64,000 nucleotides of DNA, from positions 9,438,709-9,502,708 of the forward strand of contig CM064573.1 in the NCBI GenBank assembly GCA_032716605.1, read 5' to 3'. The position numbers and the translations under genes are program-made. The notes beneath the pieces are model-generated. The model worked only from the letters and a program-made list of their open reading frames with translations, was not told the origin of the DNA and made no database searches. The stretch is from Paralithodes platypus. Taxonomy: Eukaryota; Arthropoda; Malacostraca; Decapoda; Lithodidae. Positions 30,341-41,012 of this stretch are shown one piece after another; position 1 is the stretch's first letter; the number at the start of each line of letters is the position of its first letter.

Positions 30341-32808
30341 TGTTACGCTGGCCAGCTTGCCAGAATGTACTCGAGACTCGCTAGCAATCGCCACTGCAGT
30401 GAAATGGGCTATAATAATCGTAGAACGATGTTCTTTCTTTCTTAGTATTCATGTTGTCACAGACAGATCAGTGTTTGCCTTTATTCTTGTCTGTGACACT
30501 TAGAAGTATTTTATATCCATAGTAGTGATTATAACATGCAGCGCGTGAGAGAGAGAGAAAGAGAGTCGGAGGGGAGAGCGAGGAGGCAGTGTGTGTGCGT
30601 ATGTACGTGTGCATTCCTCGCTCGGTGGGCCCGCCCGGTTGCTATTGGACGGCGGGCCTGGCGTGATATATGACGTCAGCTTGTCATGTGACGTAGTGGC
30701 CTGTGGTTGGTCGCCGCCCTCCTAGCCCAGTGGTCGGGCTCCTACCCTCCTGACTCCCGCAGAGCATGGTATTGCGCGCTTGGTCCTACATGTCCCTCGC
30801 ATTCTGTCTCAAATCTAACCCCCTTTACTACTGTTTCTCTCTCTGAACTTCTTCTTTTCCATACTTCTTATCTTTATTCAATTACCCATCCCTTCTGGTT
30901 CTCGCATACGACTTCCATAGTCAGCCAGTCGTATTACCAGCGCCTGTTCTCACATATATGTTTTGCACTAGCTTTAGAGGTTATTAGAATCATAGTCACA
31001 GGGATTCATATTATTAGGTGCTTCTAATTATTTGGTTGTTCTTTATTACTATTTAATGCTAGACAGTGGAGGGTATCTTTGGTCGTTGTCTGAGTTATGT
31101 ATATGGCAAGTCAGAGCCTGTACGACTTCGACGGAGCTAGGTAGCCTGTAGTACACCCTTGTGCATATTTTCCTTTGCGAGCTTAGCAGTATACAAGCGA
31201 AGGGCTTTTGCCTACTCTTGCTTGTATGCTGGCTAACTCATTTTGTTGACCTTTGAGGAGTGCCAGAGTAAGACCAGATACTTGAGATCTGGACTTACCA
31301 AGAGAGCCTCCTAGTCACTTAACGTAAGATAAGGAAAATCTGTTCAGGGGAGATAGTAGGCTGCGAGCATGCTTGAGCTCTGCCTAGGCTCCCTGTACCT
31401 TTATGCCGCTGCTAGACTTTATTAGTAAGAAAGACAGCATTTTGTTTATTAACTTTAACTGTGTATGCTTTAGCAATTATTCACGTATTGTTTTAGCCTA
31501 GATTGATGCATAAGTGCACAACCCCGTATGGCTGTTACTTTGGCTAAGGAAGTACTGTTTTTGAGTTACTGTTGTTAGTGCTGTCACAGAGTTGTTGCAC
31601 TTTCTTGTTTCCATATATATATATGTATACTACTTTTTGGTGTATTTAAGATACACGCTTTGGTGTCCTGCCCCCCCCCCCCCCCCCCTGCATTATTCCT
31701 GTTCTATATTCGACGAGCATCTTAGAGCATCAGACGTTTTTCAGAAGATTCCATATCTGTTTGCTGTAGGACTAGACTTCAAGTGTTTTCATAGAGCATT
31801 GAAGAGTTTAGTGTTGAGTTCAGACTCACACTAAAGATAACGTAAGCATATAACCTTTTATTAAATCTTGTCATAGTTTATTTAAGCATTGTTATTACTT
31901 GAGAGCTTTTTATTAACGTAATTACTCTTGTTGTCCATACTTAGTGTACTCAAACTAGTATGAACAGTCTCGATGTTACGTAATCTGGGTTGATGTAGCG
32001 TTACGTATCATTCCGTAGTCTTAAGTTGAACGCTTCCATAACCTTGGTCGAACGTTCCATGATTGGGTAGAATATATTATTCTATAGTTGTATATGGGAA
32101 AGTATTGTAGGATTATAATTCCCATATATATATATATTTGTATTATTTAAGATTGTTCATAAGTATCTCATTGTAAAGAAGATGGGATACATTTTCCATA
32201 TGTTATGCGCGTGCGCGGTATGTCACGACAGAGACAAACATAATGCGCTCGCTCACTCTCCAACCAACCTCCGTCCCAGCTACACACGCTAAGCCTTCTT
32301 TCTCCTAGTTATTTCACCAGGTGTTTTCGCTTCACTTTTCATACTCCATAGTCACTACAACATCATCTTTGTTACTTAGCACAACTTAATGTAAATATCT
32401 AGCCTATCCTAGCCTATTGTAGCCTCTTTTCATACTTTGTTTACTATACTAACCACTTCCAGTTATCTAGCCTATTTTCCGCCATCCTCCAATCACCAGC
32501 TGAGTTCATCATATATTCTATATGGTTAATGTTCCTTTAATATCAATAATATACAGTCCACTTATCTAAATTAGCCAAACTTGTTGTGAGTAGGCTTTGC
32601 CGTCACCGGAAAGCCTTTGTAGAAGTACACTTAACCCAGTTAATTGATACCCCGTTATCCAGTAGATTAACTCTGGAGGGTTTAAGTGTTTTGTTCACTG
32701 GCTTAATAGTTCGAGGGTTTGGAATTAGCGTACCGTTGTTGCAGATCTAGCCTATCTTATAGTCCAATATTAAGTGCCCTTGTTTATTTCGTTGTGCCGG
32801 TCGTAACA
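30341..32808 (+). repeat. Element 2 5' LTR
   Basis: 2468 bp, TGTTACGCTGG...GGTCGTAACA. It holds a C run of 18 (31671-31688). Compared with the 3' LTR it has 653 extra bases (31935-32587) bounded by TTGTTGT, so the 3' LTR probably lost them. Confidence 0.9.
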
Positions 32809-32810
32809 AA

Positions 32811-32818
32811 TGGCGACC
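32811..32818 (+). promoter_or_regulatory. Element 2 primer binding site
   Basis: TGGCGACC two bases after the LTR end, identical to element 1. The following leader to 33074 has no convincing gene; the frame that begins at 33000 is open before the likely gag ATG. Confidence 0.8.
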
Positions 32819-33074
32819 TTAGTCCAGGATATAGTGAACTGAGTTTTGCAGGATTTTTTTGGGGAGAAATCTTATTCGCCATTTTTGGGTTCGATTTTAT
32901 TTCTCGCAGTGTTGGCAGTGGACATTGTTTTGAGGATATATGGAACTTGTTGGAGTTTATTGGTGACCTAGTATTGCACTTAAAAACATCTTCCAATATT
33001 TGTTTGTGAATAAAGCTACGCGAGAGTTTGGCTACTTTTGTCTTGACTTGGGATTTTTTGTTGTTGACTCCATC

Positions 33075-34715
33075 ATGTCACTGGACGGGTCTGAGCATAG
33101 TGAGGGCACAGTGCGAGAGACAGGCGAGAGGGTGGAGAAGGTGGAGTTGGTTGACGGCGTTCGGGTGGTGAACGGTGAGGAGGATGCTCGGAGGTTTTTG
33201 GAGGAGCCTGTGACGGCGGACCGGGTGTCGGGGCTGGACCGGTACGGACTGCAGTGTATAGCCACGGTCTTAGGGTTTTCTTGCACTAGCGGTTTGTCAA
33301 GAAGTGAGCTGGTTACCTGTGTGCTGGGTGGGGTGCATGAGGCTTCGGGTGGAGCGGGAGCTGGGGCACCTTCGTCCCAGCCCCCATTCCACTCAACTCA
33401 TATCATGGCGCCCCCTCGGGTTCCGGAGCCGAGTACGTTCCCGCAGGCCGATGTCCGCTGGCGGTTGGGTAAGCCTCTAGGTGACTCACTGGGTGGGTCC
33501 CCGGTAGTAGCACCCCCTCCTCAGGGTTTGTTTCCCGAGATGTTGTTTCAGCTCGAGCTCGCCACACTCGAGCAGCGAAAGCATGAGGCTGAGCTCAGGC
33601 AGCAGCAGCAGCAGCGAGAGGCTGAGCTCAAGTATAGGTATCAGGCTGAGTCTGCAAAGTATTGTGCCGATGTTGACCTAGAGAAAACTCGTATAGAGGT
33701 GACGGGGAACCGTTTAGTCCAGGGGGGCCGACCCCATGACCAGTCCCTGTCACATCTACTAAAGTTGGTTCCAGTGTTTGATGAGTTAGGAGTTACAGAA
33801 TTCTTTCTCCGTTTTGAGAAAAAGTGCCGGGAGCACCAATGGCCCGAGAAGTGGGCAGCCCTTGTTTCTTCACGATTGACGGGGAAAGCACTCAAGGCGT
33901 ACGATGCTTTGCCCCTAGATTCCCGTGTGAATTATGAGGTGTTAAAAGAGGCTGTCCTGAGGGCGTATGAGTTGCAGCCAGAGACCTATAGGCTGAAGTT
34001 TAGGGCTGTTCCTAAGCAAAAGGAGAGTACTTTCCAGGAACACGCTAGAGACCTATCAGATGCGTTCGAGAATTGGTTGAGATCGGAGAAAGCAACTACT
34101 TTTGATGCGGTGAAGCAATTAGTGTTGTTAGAACAATTCTTTAAATGCACTGGTGGGGACTGGACTCTTAACCTGAAAGAAAAGCAACCTAAAACTCTGC
34201 AGGAGGCGGCTGAGTTAGCTGACCTCAGGTTGTCGTTAATTCGTGGGTGCGGGTCTGCCCAGAGAGCTGAGGCAGGTAACAAGGGGCGTACCACCCCACC
34301 CCCCCGAACTATTGATACAACAAATTATCCTACTAAGAGCAATGTTGCCAATTTTGAACCCAAGTCGAAATCCTTCTTGTTAAAGAAAGGCCAGGGCCCT
34401 TCCTCACCCCAGGGGATGTCAAGGAGTGAGGTGGAGTGTTTTAAGTGCCATCAGAAGGGGCATATTGCGCGCTCTTATCCGAGCACACAGTCTACAGCGG
34501 TGGTGTCTCTAGTGAGCAACATCGGGGTGTCTTTGAGGTCTTCCGCGTTTGCCCGGGGTAAATCGTCGGTTGTGAAGCCACAGTCGGTGAAGAAGCATAA
34601 GGAGGGCACGCTACCCGTCCGAGATGCTTTTTGTGGTCATAGGGGACATGGCACTGTGAGGTGGGCTGGTGTGGAACATAGGCTTGAGTTGTTGCATGAT
34701 ACGGGTGCCTCCTAG
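33075..34715 (+). CDS. Element 2 gag with start of protease
   Basis: Start chosen at the ATG of 'MSLDGSEHSEG'; an ATG at 33000 is also in frame but encodes leader-like sequence. The 546-codon frame has a Glu/Gln-rich coiled coil ('EQRKHEAELRQQQQQREAEL'), the capsid-like 'LQPETYRLKFRAVPKQ', and a zinc knuckle 'CFKCHQKGHIARSY' in which the last Cys is Tyr. It ends 'LHDTGAS' with TAG at 34713-34715 exactly where element 1 has Gln (CAG), so the stop falls in the retropepsin active-site loop. The frame continues in phase beyond the stop. Most likely a CAG-to-TAG nonsense change; readthrough is possible but unsupported. Confidence 0.85.
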   Translation: MSLDGSEHSEGTVRETGERVEKVELVDGVRVVNGEEDARRFLEEPVTADRVSGLDRYGLQCIATVLGFSCTSGLSRSELVTCVLGGVHEASGGAGAGAPSSQPPFHSTHIMAPPRVPEPSTFPQADVRWRLGKPLGDSLGGSPVVAPPPQGLFPEMLFQLELATLEQRKHEAELRQQQQQREAELKYRYQAESAKYCADVDLEKTRIEVTGNRLVQGGRPHDQSLSHLLKLVPVFDELGVTEFFLRFEKKCREHQWPEKWAALVSSRLTGKALKAYDALPLDSRVNYEVLKEAVLRAYELQPETYRLKFRAVPKQKESTFQEHARDLSDAFENWLRSEKATTFDAVKQLVLLEQFFKCTGGDWTLNLKEKQPKTLQEAAELADLRLSLIRGCGSAQRAEAGNKGRTTPPPRTIDTTNYPTKSNVANFEPKSKSFLLKKGQGPSSPQGMSRSEVECFKCHQKGHIARSYPSTQSTAVVSLVSNIGVSLRSSAFARGKSSVVKPQSVKKHKEGTLPVRDAFCGHRGHGTVRWAGVEHRLELLHDTGAS

Positions 34716-36823
34716 ACGTTACTCAAGAACTTCACTGGTAAGCCTATTAACGCAGCTCGGGTTGTAGTGGTTCAAGGCATCAATGCTGTGCGGTCTTACC
34801 CGCTGGTGAGAGTGGAGCTTGTGGTGGATGGTGTGACACGGGAGTTGGATGTGGGGATTGTAGAGAAATTACCAGTTGAGGGGGTCGAGCTCCTTCTCGG
34901 TAACGACTTTGCGGTGCCTACTTCTGAGGTTCCACCCTTAGTCGTTGCCGAGAGGGCAGCCGACACGAGTAGGGAGGGGCAAGAGGGGCTCGAGAGGTGC
35001 CAGATGCAGCAGATGGCGTGTGTTGTCACCAGATCTCAATCCGCTCAGGTGTCACAGCCTAGTACCCAGGTTTCAGACCAGCGGAGGAAGGGTCGGAAGG
35101 AGAAAGTCAAGGCTGGTGGTCGGGTTAAGAGTTTGGACCCAGCGACACTCCTTGGTGACTCGGTACTTGCACCACTTTTGAGGTCCGGAGTGGCCCCAGA
35201 ACCTGTCCCCCCTAGTGACATGGTAGGGCGTGATAGCACTCCGCGACAGGAATGTTCCCAGGTGAAACAGACTAGGCTTGAGCAACCCAGTATCGGGCGT
35301 GGCCACAAGTTGCTCCAGGAGCACTTGGACAGGTTGGCACCCTCTGATATACGACGGATGCAACTAGAAGATCCTAGTCTTGAGAGTTGTGGGAACGGGG
35401 CTATTGAACTCGATGAGGACGGGGAAGCATGTCATGTGAACCTGTTGAAGGAGTTTGTGAGGCGCCCACCTGAGCAGCCTACTGTCCCTGTGTTGGTCTG
35501 CAGCGGCCAAGGTGGAGAAGGAGAGGGGGGCAGTGAGGCACAGGTGGAGGAAAGTTGGGATTGTCATGTCTCGGCGGATCAGTGGGCGGGGAACACGAGT
35601 CAGGTGGCTGTGGAAGCGCTTGAGCACCTGCCTGAGCAACAGCGTGCAGCGATCCAGCACCTGTTTTGTTTATACCCCACTGTTTTTGCCGAGCACCCAG
35701 GCCTCACAACTCATGCGGCGCACGATGTTCCGCTGGCAGGTCACTTGGGTGTGAGTAAAACGTTGGCCTCGTTGTCTAAGTTGTTCAAGGTGGGCGACGA
35801 GGCTTTGGCATGGTTGTCAGTTCAGGGTCGACCCATGGCTGCTAAGGGTGGTGGTCAGTATCAGGACATTAAGCAAATTGGTGAGGTTAACTATGGAATA
35901 GATACGCCCGACCGTCGCATAGCCTCCCACTGCTGCCCTATTAAAATGCAACAGCCCTACCATAGACCGACTGTATCTGGCCGTGGCGCTGAAGGTGGTG
36001 ATGCTGCGCAGGCAGGTGTAGCCGCAAGGAATGCGGGGGTGCGCATGTACGGTATCGGCGGGGAAGCCTTAGCACTTATGAACTGTGGGAGTGACTGCAC
36101 AGGTGGTACAGATTGTCCCTCTCATGACCTGGCTGTTTTAGGGACAGAGGTGGAGGAGGGAGACTATAGTTTAGAGACTGCGGTCCCGGCTGGGTTGTGG
36201 GAGGGCAATGAGCATGTTGTTCTTCGAGATAAGTTGCAACCTCTTGTTCCTAAGCGCCAAGAGAAGTTGTTTACTAGGCTGTGGCAGTACATCCGCATGT
36301 TTGTGGATTCTCCAGGCCTGATGTCTGGGGTGGCACCCGACATAGAGGCTGGAGACAGTGCAAAGCTTAAATTGGCTCCCTATCGTATAAATCCTGCTCG
36401 ACAGCCTGTTGTAAAAGCAGAGCTGGACTACATGTTGGAGAAGGGTCTGAGGGATAAGGGATATCGTGTGTGGTCGTTGCCAGTGACTTTGCAACCTGAG
36501 TTGAGTGGCAAGATCTGTGTTTGTGTTGATTGCAAGAGTGTTGGTGCATCATCCCTGACAGACGCCTATACATTACCCAGAGTTGACGACCCCATAGGCC
36601 GCATCGGGGCTGCCTCGTTTATCGCTAAGGTGGAAATAGTGAAAGGTGATTGGCAGGTCCTGTTGCCGGCGAGAGCGAAGAGAAGTGCCAGTCTTGTGAT
36701 GGACTGGGCAGTTTATCAGTGTCAGGTGTTGTTTTGCTGCCGGAACACAAGTTGGATGTGTGGCATGTTAAGGGCACTGATAATGTTCTGGCTGATTGTT
36801 TGTCACGGGAGGGTATGTTTTAA
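34716..36823 (+). pseudogene. Element 2 pol remnant, mosaic
   Basis: After the TAG the frame stays open to 36887. It includes protease 'ELDVGIVEKLPVEGVELLLG', then at about 35429 jumps from the pre-integrase linker to 'CHVNLLKEFVRRP', deleting the integrase. At 35721-35728 (CACGATGT) it jumps from the RT linker back to the integrase zinc region 'AGHLGVSKTLASLSKLF'. Near 35788 it passes to a second, diverged GPY/F-like stretch 'FKVGDEALAWLSVQGRPMAA'. It then has a decayed RT start ('PVTLQPELSGK', 'EIVKGDWQVLLPARAKR'). Near 36720-36735 it jumps to the RNase H end, read in another frame as 'GTDNVLADCLSREGMF' with stop at 36821. YLDD and the DDE residues are absent. Confidence 0.85.
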
Positions 36824-37239
36824 GGAGAACCCTCGCCATTCAGTCAGTGTTGGTTTGAGTGGAGAAAAATTAGGCTTGCCCCTGTAGTGCAAAGCCGCCA
36901 AAAACACTATTAAAATAATACAAAAACCTCACATAAAAACTCTTTCTTTTGATAGTATATAAGTGCAGTATGTTACAGCAAGAATCTAAGACATTCTGAG
37001 TTTTTGTTCTTAGTAGGCTAGGCTTGGTGAAGCTTGCTCATTGAGCGTAACATTGTTAAGTGATACTATTATTTTGGGGAAGTGTTGTGTAGATTTTTTT
37101 TTTATATATAATGAAGTGTTTTTACGTTTGTGATTGTGCCTTGTTTTTCACAACTTGGGGAGTAGCTGGGTGATGCGGGGTTTGTGGGCATTCTGTCTGG
37201 TCAGATGTGGCGTTTACCTGAGGTTAAAACGTCCCACAT

Positions 37240-37250
37240 CTTGGGCGGGG
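37240..37250 (+). promoter_or_regulatory. Element 2 polypurine tract
   Basis: CTTGGGCGGGG directly before the 3' LTR. The 36824-37239 stretch before it is non-coding and AT-rich. Confidence 0.8.
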
Positions 37251-38579
37251 TGTTACGCTGGCCAGCTTGCCAGAATGTACTCGTGACACGCTAGCACTCG
37301 CCACAGCAGTGAAATGGGCTATAATAATCGTAGAACGATGTTCTTTCTTTCTTAGTATTCATGTTGTCACAGACAGATCAGTGTTTGCCTTTATTCTTGT
37401 CTGTGACACTTAGAAGTATTTTATATCCATAGTAGTGATTATAACATGCAGCGCGTGAGAGAGAGAAAGAGAGTCGGAGGGGAGAGCGAGGAGGCAGTGT
37501 GTGTGCGTATGTACGTGTGCATTCCTCGCTCGGTGGGCCCGCCCGGTTGCTATTGGACGGCGGGCCTGGCGTGATATATGACGTCAGCTTGTCATGTGAC
37601 ATAGTGGCCTGTGGTTGGTCGCCGCCCTCCTAGCCCAGTGGTCGGGCTCCTACCCTCCTGACTCCCGCAGAGTATGGTATTGCGCGCTTGGTCCTACATG
37701 TCCCTCGCATTCTGTCTCAAATCTAACCCCCTTTACTACTGTTTCTCTCTCTGAACTTCTTCTTTTCCATACTTCTTATCTTTATTCAATTACCCATCCC
37801 TTCTGGTTCTCGCATACGACTTCCATAGTCGGCCAGTCGTATTACCAGCGCCTGTTCTCACATATATATATGTTTTGCACTAGCTTTAGAGGTTATTAGA
37901 ATCATAGTCACAGGGATTCATATTATTAGGTGCTTCTAATTATTTGGTTGTTCTTTATTACTATTTAATGCTAGACAGTGGAGGGTATCTTTGGTCGTTG
38001 TCTGAGTTATGTATATGGCAAGTCAGAGCCTGTACGACTTCGACGGAGCTAGGTAGCCTGTAGTACACCCTTGTGCATATTTTCCTTTGCGAGCTTAGCA
38101 GTATACAAGCGAAGGGCTTTTGCCTACTCTTGCTTGTATGCTTGCTAACTCATTTTGTTGACCTTTGAGGAGCGCCAGGGTAAGACCAGATACTTGAGAT
38201 CTGGACTTACCAAGAGAGCCTCCTAGTCACTTAACTTAAGATAAGGGAAATCTGTTCAGGGGAGATAGTAGGCTGCGAGCATGCTTGAGCTCTGCCTAGG
38301 CTCCCTGTACCTTTATGCCGCTGCTAGACTTTATTAGTAAGAAAGACAGCATTTTGTTTATTAACTTTAACTGTGTATGCTTTAGCAATTATTCACGTAT
38401 TGTTTTAGCCTAGGATGATGCATAAGTGCACAACCCCGTATGGCTGTTACTTTGGCTAAGGAAGTACTGTTTTTGAGTTACTGTTGTTAGTGCTGTCACA
38501 GAGTTGTTGCACTCTCTTGTTTCCATATATATATATGTATCCTACTTTTTGGTGTATTTAAGATACACGCTTTGGTGTC

Positions 38580-38627
<48 letters not shown>

Positions 38628-39100
38628 TTGCATTATTCCTGTTCTATATTCGACGAGCATCTTAGAGCATCAGACGTTTTTCAGAAGATTCCATATCTGT
38701 TTGCTGTAGGACTAGACTTCAAGTGTGTTCATAGAGCATTGAAGAGTTTAGTGTTGAGTTCAGACTCACACTAAAGATAACGTAAGCATATAACCTTTTA
38801 TTAAATCTTGTCATAGTTTATTTAAGCATTATTATTCCTTGAGAGCTTTTTATTAACGTAATTACTCTTGTTGTGAGTAGGCTTTTCCGTCACCGGAAAG
38901 CCTTTGTAGAAGTACACTTAACCCAGTTAATTGATACCCCGTTATCCAGTAGATTAACTCTGAAGGGTTTAAGAGTTTTGTTCACCGGCTTAATAGTTCG
39001 AGGGTTTGGAATTAGCGTACCGTTGTTGCAGATCTAGCCTATCTTATAGCCTAGTCCAATATTAAGTGCCCTTGTTTATTTCGTTGTGCCGGTCGTAACA
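37251..39100 (+). repeat. Element 2 3' LTR, internally deleted
   Basis: 1850 bp. Same termini as 30341-32808 but missing 653 bp at 38874, at the TTGTTGT junction. The C run is 45 long (38583-38627) against 18 in the other LTR. Confidence 0.9.
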
Positions 39101-39175
39101 CACTTTCCATAATCCTTCACTATTTACTTTGTCATATGCTTTATCACGTGCCTTCTGAAAAATACAAACGATGAC
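39101..39175 (-). pseudogene. RTE-like LINE, upstream segment
   Basis: Minus-strand reading 'RDKAYDKVNSEGLWKV' aligns with 'LEKAYDRVDREGLRKV' of the 14.9 kb LINE; the catalytic Asp before it is not preserved. LINE homology stops near 39175, so the copy is 5'-truncated or decayed there. Confidence 0.85.
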
Positions 39176-39198
39176 AAAAAATGTACATAACGCACAAC

Positions 39199-39272
39199 TG
39201 TGTTGGTGGTGTAATGGTTGAGATGCTTATGTTCTGGGTGTGGTGTCCCAAGTTCAAATCCCGGGAGGACCA
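39199..39272 (+). ncRNA. tRNA-like sequence / SINE head
   Basis: 'TGTTGGTGGTGTAATGGTTG' (A-box region) and 'AAGTTCAAATCCCGGGAGG' (B box) at tRNA spacing. Acceptor pairing is poor. It lies just beyond the LINE remnant and could be the head of a separate SINE. Confidence 0.5.
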
Positions 39273-39524
39273 TATGCTTTCATCAGTTTATTTAAGTACA
39301 TTGGGTTTGTAATTGATGATTAATGTTAAGAACGGGGTGTTACTTATTTTTATCACACATGAAAAACATACACATAAACACATATGCACGTCTACCCAAA
39401 TGTGGTATATAATGCAGATTCGCAGAACATAAACAACACCACCACCAAAAAAGTATACACTGGACAAAAACGGCTAACATCGTCTGCAGTTGTGCAATCT
39501 TTGCTATGTAATTCCCCTAGGGAG

Positions 39525-39561
<37 letters not shown>
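39525..39561 (+). repeat. PolyA run
   Basis: About 36 A after GGGAG, between the tRNA-like head and the next M1 copy. It could be the tail of a retroposed sequence starting near 39199. Confidence 0.85.
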
Positions 39562-39563
<2 letters not shown>

Positions 39564-39601
39564 GTCAACATAGATAAGGGGGCCGTGTGCTGCGCTCATT
39601 T

Positions 39602-39901
39602 GGTTAAGGGGGGTGGGCCGATTTTTGTTGGTCTATTAATTCAATTATTCCTTTACTTCTTAGTTTCTTTGCTAGACCTCCATCAAGCTTAGAAAGAAAA
39701 AAAAAACCTAGACCCCCCCTTCAAGACATATTTGTATATTTTTCGGTAGAAAAATGTCGGCCGTGACATATCAGGCTCACTATCTCTCGCCAGGAAAAAA
39801 AAATGGACAACTAAATGGACTAATCGTCTTATAATCTCATAACAAATAGGGCTTAACACGAGGGAAAAAGGGGATCAGACAAACGACCCATCTCCCCTTA
39901 A
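39602..39901 (-). mobile_element. M1 MITE, internally shortened
   Basis: TTAAGGGGGGTGGGCCG at the left and CGACCCATCTCCCCTTAA at the right, a good inverted pair. About 60 bp of unit sequence and half the hairpin are missing. Confidence 0.85.
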
Positions 39902-39974
39902 ATTAGATAGCCTTGAAAAGGCGAAATCGGACACTTTTTTTTCTTTGGACGCCATTTTGATGTCGTAATAAATG

Positions 39975-40260
39975 TTGTTTCTGTTCGGGCTCTGTCCTGA
40001 GTCGGCCACCCCCAGTTATGAGGTATGTGCCTGAGTATATACAATAATCAAATAAGGAAGTGATATTATATTTTACATGTGGAATTTACATCTATCTATC
40101 TATATAATTATATACTCAGGCCCAATCCCCACTTTTCCTATTTTTATTTTTATCTGCATTTTGTTTTTGGGGGCGACTCAAGACAGAGCAAGAACAGGGA
40201 CAACACAAAACACAACCAAAAACAACGAACACACAAAAACAAAACACAAATTCACACATT
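39975..40260. repeat. Inverted pair of R-E copies
   Basis: A minus copy (39975-40055, 'GAGTCGGCCACCCCCAGTTA') faces a plus copy (40108-40260, 'GGGGGCGACTCAAGACAGAG'). Both include the R-E words around CTCAGG(C)CCAATCCCC / GCCTGAGTATATA. Confidence 0.7.
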
Positions 40261-40339
40261 TACATACAATAACCAATTACATAACCTGAATTATACCAAT
40301 ACTGTTGAATGTGTATAATATGTATGGATATATTTGAAC

Positions 40340-40775
40340 GTGATGAGGGTTAGTTAAAATAGGACTTCAGAGGCTATCAATCCTCCTGGAATATTAAGCC
40401 AGCACACTGTAAGTCAAGATTAGCGTCAGGATTGGAGCATCTTTTCGAGTTAGTTAGTTAAAATAGGACTTCAGAGGCTATCAACCCTTCTGGATTATTA
40501 AGCCAGCACACTGTAAGTCAAGATTAGCGTCAGGATTGGAGCATCTTTTCGAGTTAGTTAGTTAGTTAGTTAAAATAGGACTTCAGAGGCTATCAACCCT
40601 TCTGGAATATTAAGCCAGCACACTGTAAGTCAAGATTAGCGTCAGGATTGGAGCATCTTTTCGAGTTAGTTAGTTAGTTAAAATAGGACTTCAGAGGCTA
40701 TCAACCCTTCTGGATTATTAAGCCAGCACACTGTAAGTCAAGATTAGCGTCAGGACAGGAGCCTCGTATCGAGAA
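40340..40775 (+). repeat. Tandem repeat, 104-112 bp unit, four copies
   Basis: 'AAAATAGGACTTCAGAGGCT' begins at 40356, 40460, 40572 and 40680. Length differences come from a (GTTA)n stretch at each junction. A diverged single copy sits at 3950-4010. Confidence 0.92.
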
Positions 40776-40807
40776 CTCTAGTCCCTTGTGGTGAGAGGTT
40801 GATAACG

Positions 40808-40990
40808 CTATAGTCTGTTCATTCTAGGTTGGGCAGAAATCGTAACGTATAACTTCTCATAACTCAAAAAGGACTAGGGTAATCGAGCTAATATTTCTAC
40901 CAAATAGGAAGACTTGGCTCGGGAATAGGCGTGGAAATTGACAGCTCATTTGCTCTAGCCCTTTTTGAGTTACAGAGGTCGATCTTTGTT
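40808..40990. mobile_element. M3 hairpin MITE, right end lost
   Basis: 'CTATAGTCTGTTCATTCTAG', 'GTTGGGCAGAAATCGTAAC', 'CTCAAAAAGGACTAGG' and 'CTAGCCCTTTTTGAGTTACA' follow the order of the complete copy at 59378-59590. The final inverted end is degraded. Confidence 0.75.
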
Positions 40991-41012
40991 AATAAATAGA
41001 GGCTCTAGGTTA

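Larger units (their letters stand above)
30341..39100 (+). mobile_element. Element 2: defective mosaic LTR retrotransposon
   Basis: 8.76 kb on the plus strand with TSD CACT (30337-30340 and 39101-39104). 5' LTR 30341-32808, PBS 32811-32818, gag-protease from 33075, a rearranged pol remnant to 36823, PPT 37240-37250, 3' LTR 37251-39100. Gag and the protease entry are close relatives of element 1, but the integrase core, the RT YLDD region and the RNase H core are gone. It could only move with enzymes supplied by a relative. It is inserted in the same LINE remnant as element 1, in the opposite orientation. Confidence 0.9.

Noticed and set aside
30707..31027. 106-codon frame inside element 2 LTR, repeated at 37615
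   Set aside because: Present only as LTR sequence, with no domain and a changed end in the second LTR.
36171..36573. Minus-strand frames opposite element 2 pol
   Set aside because: Antisense shadows of the open plus frame.
40340..40775. CRISPR-like array (long unit)
   Set aside because: Units are 104-112 bp and adjacent except for GTTA slippage; no spacers.
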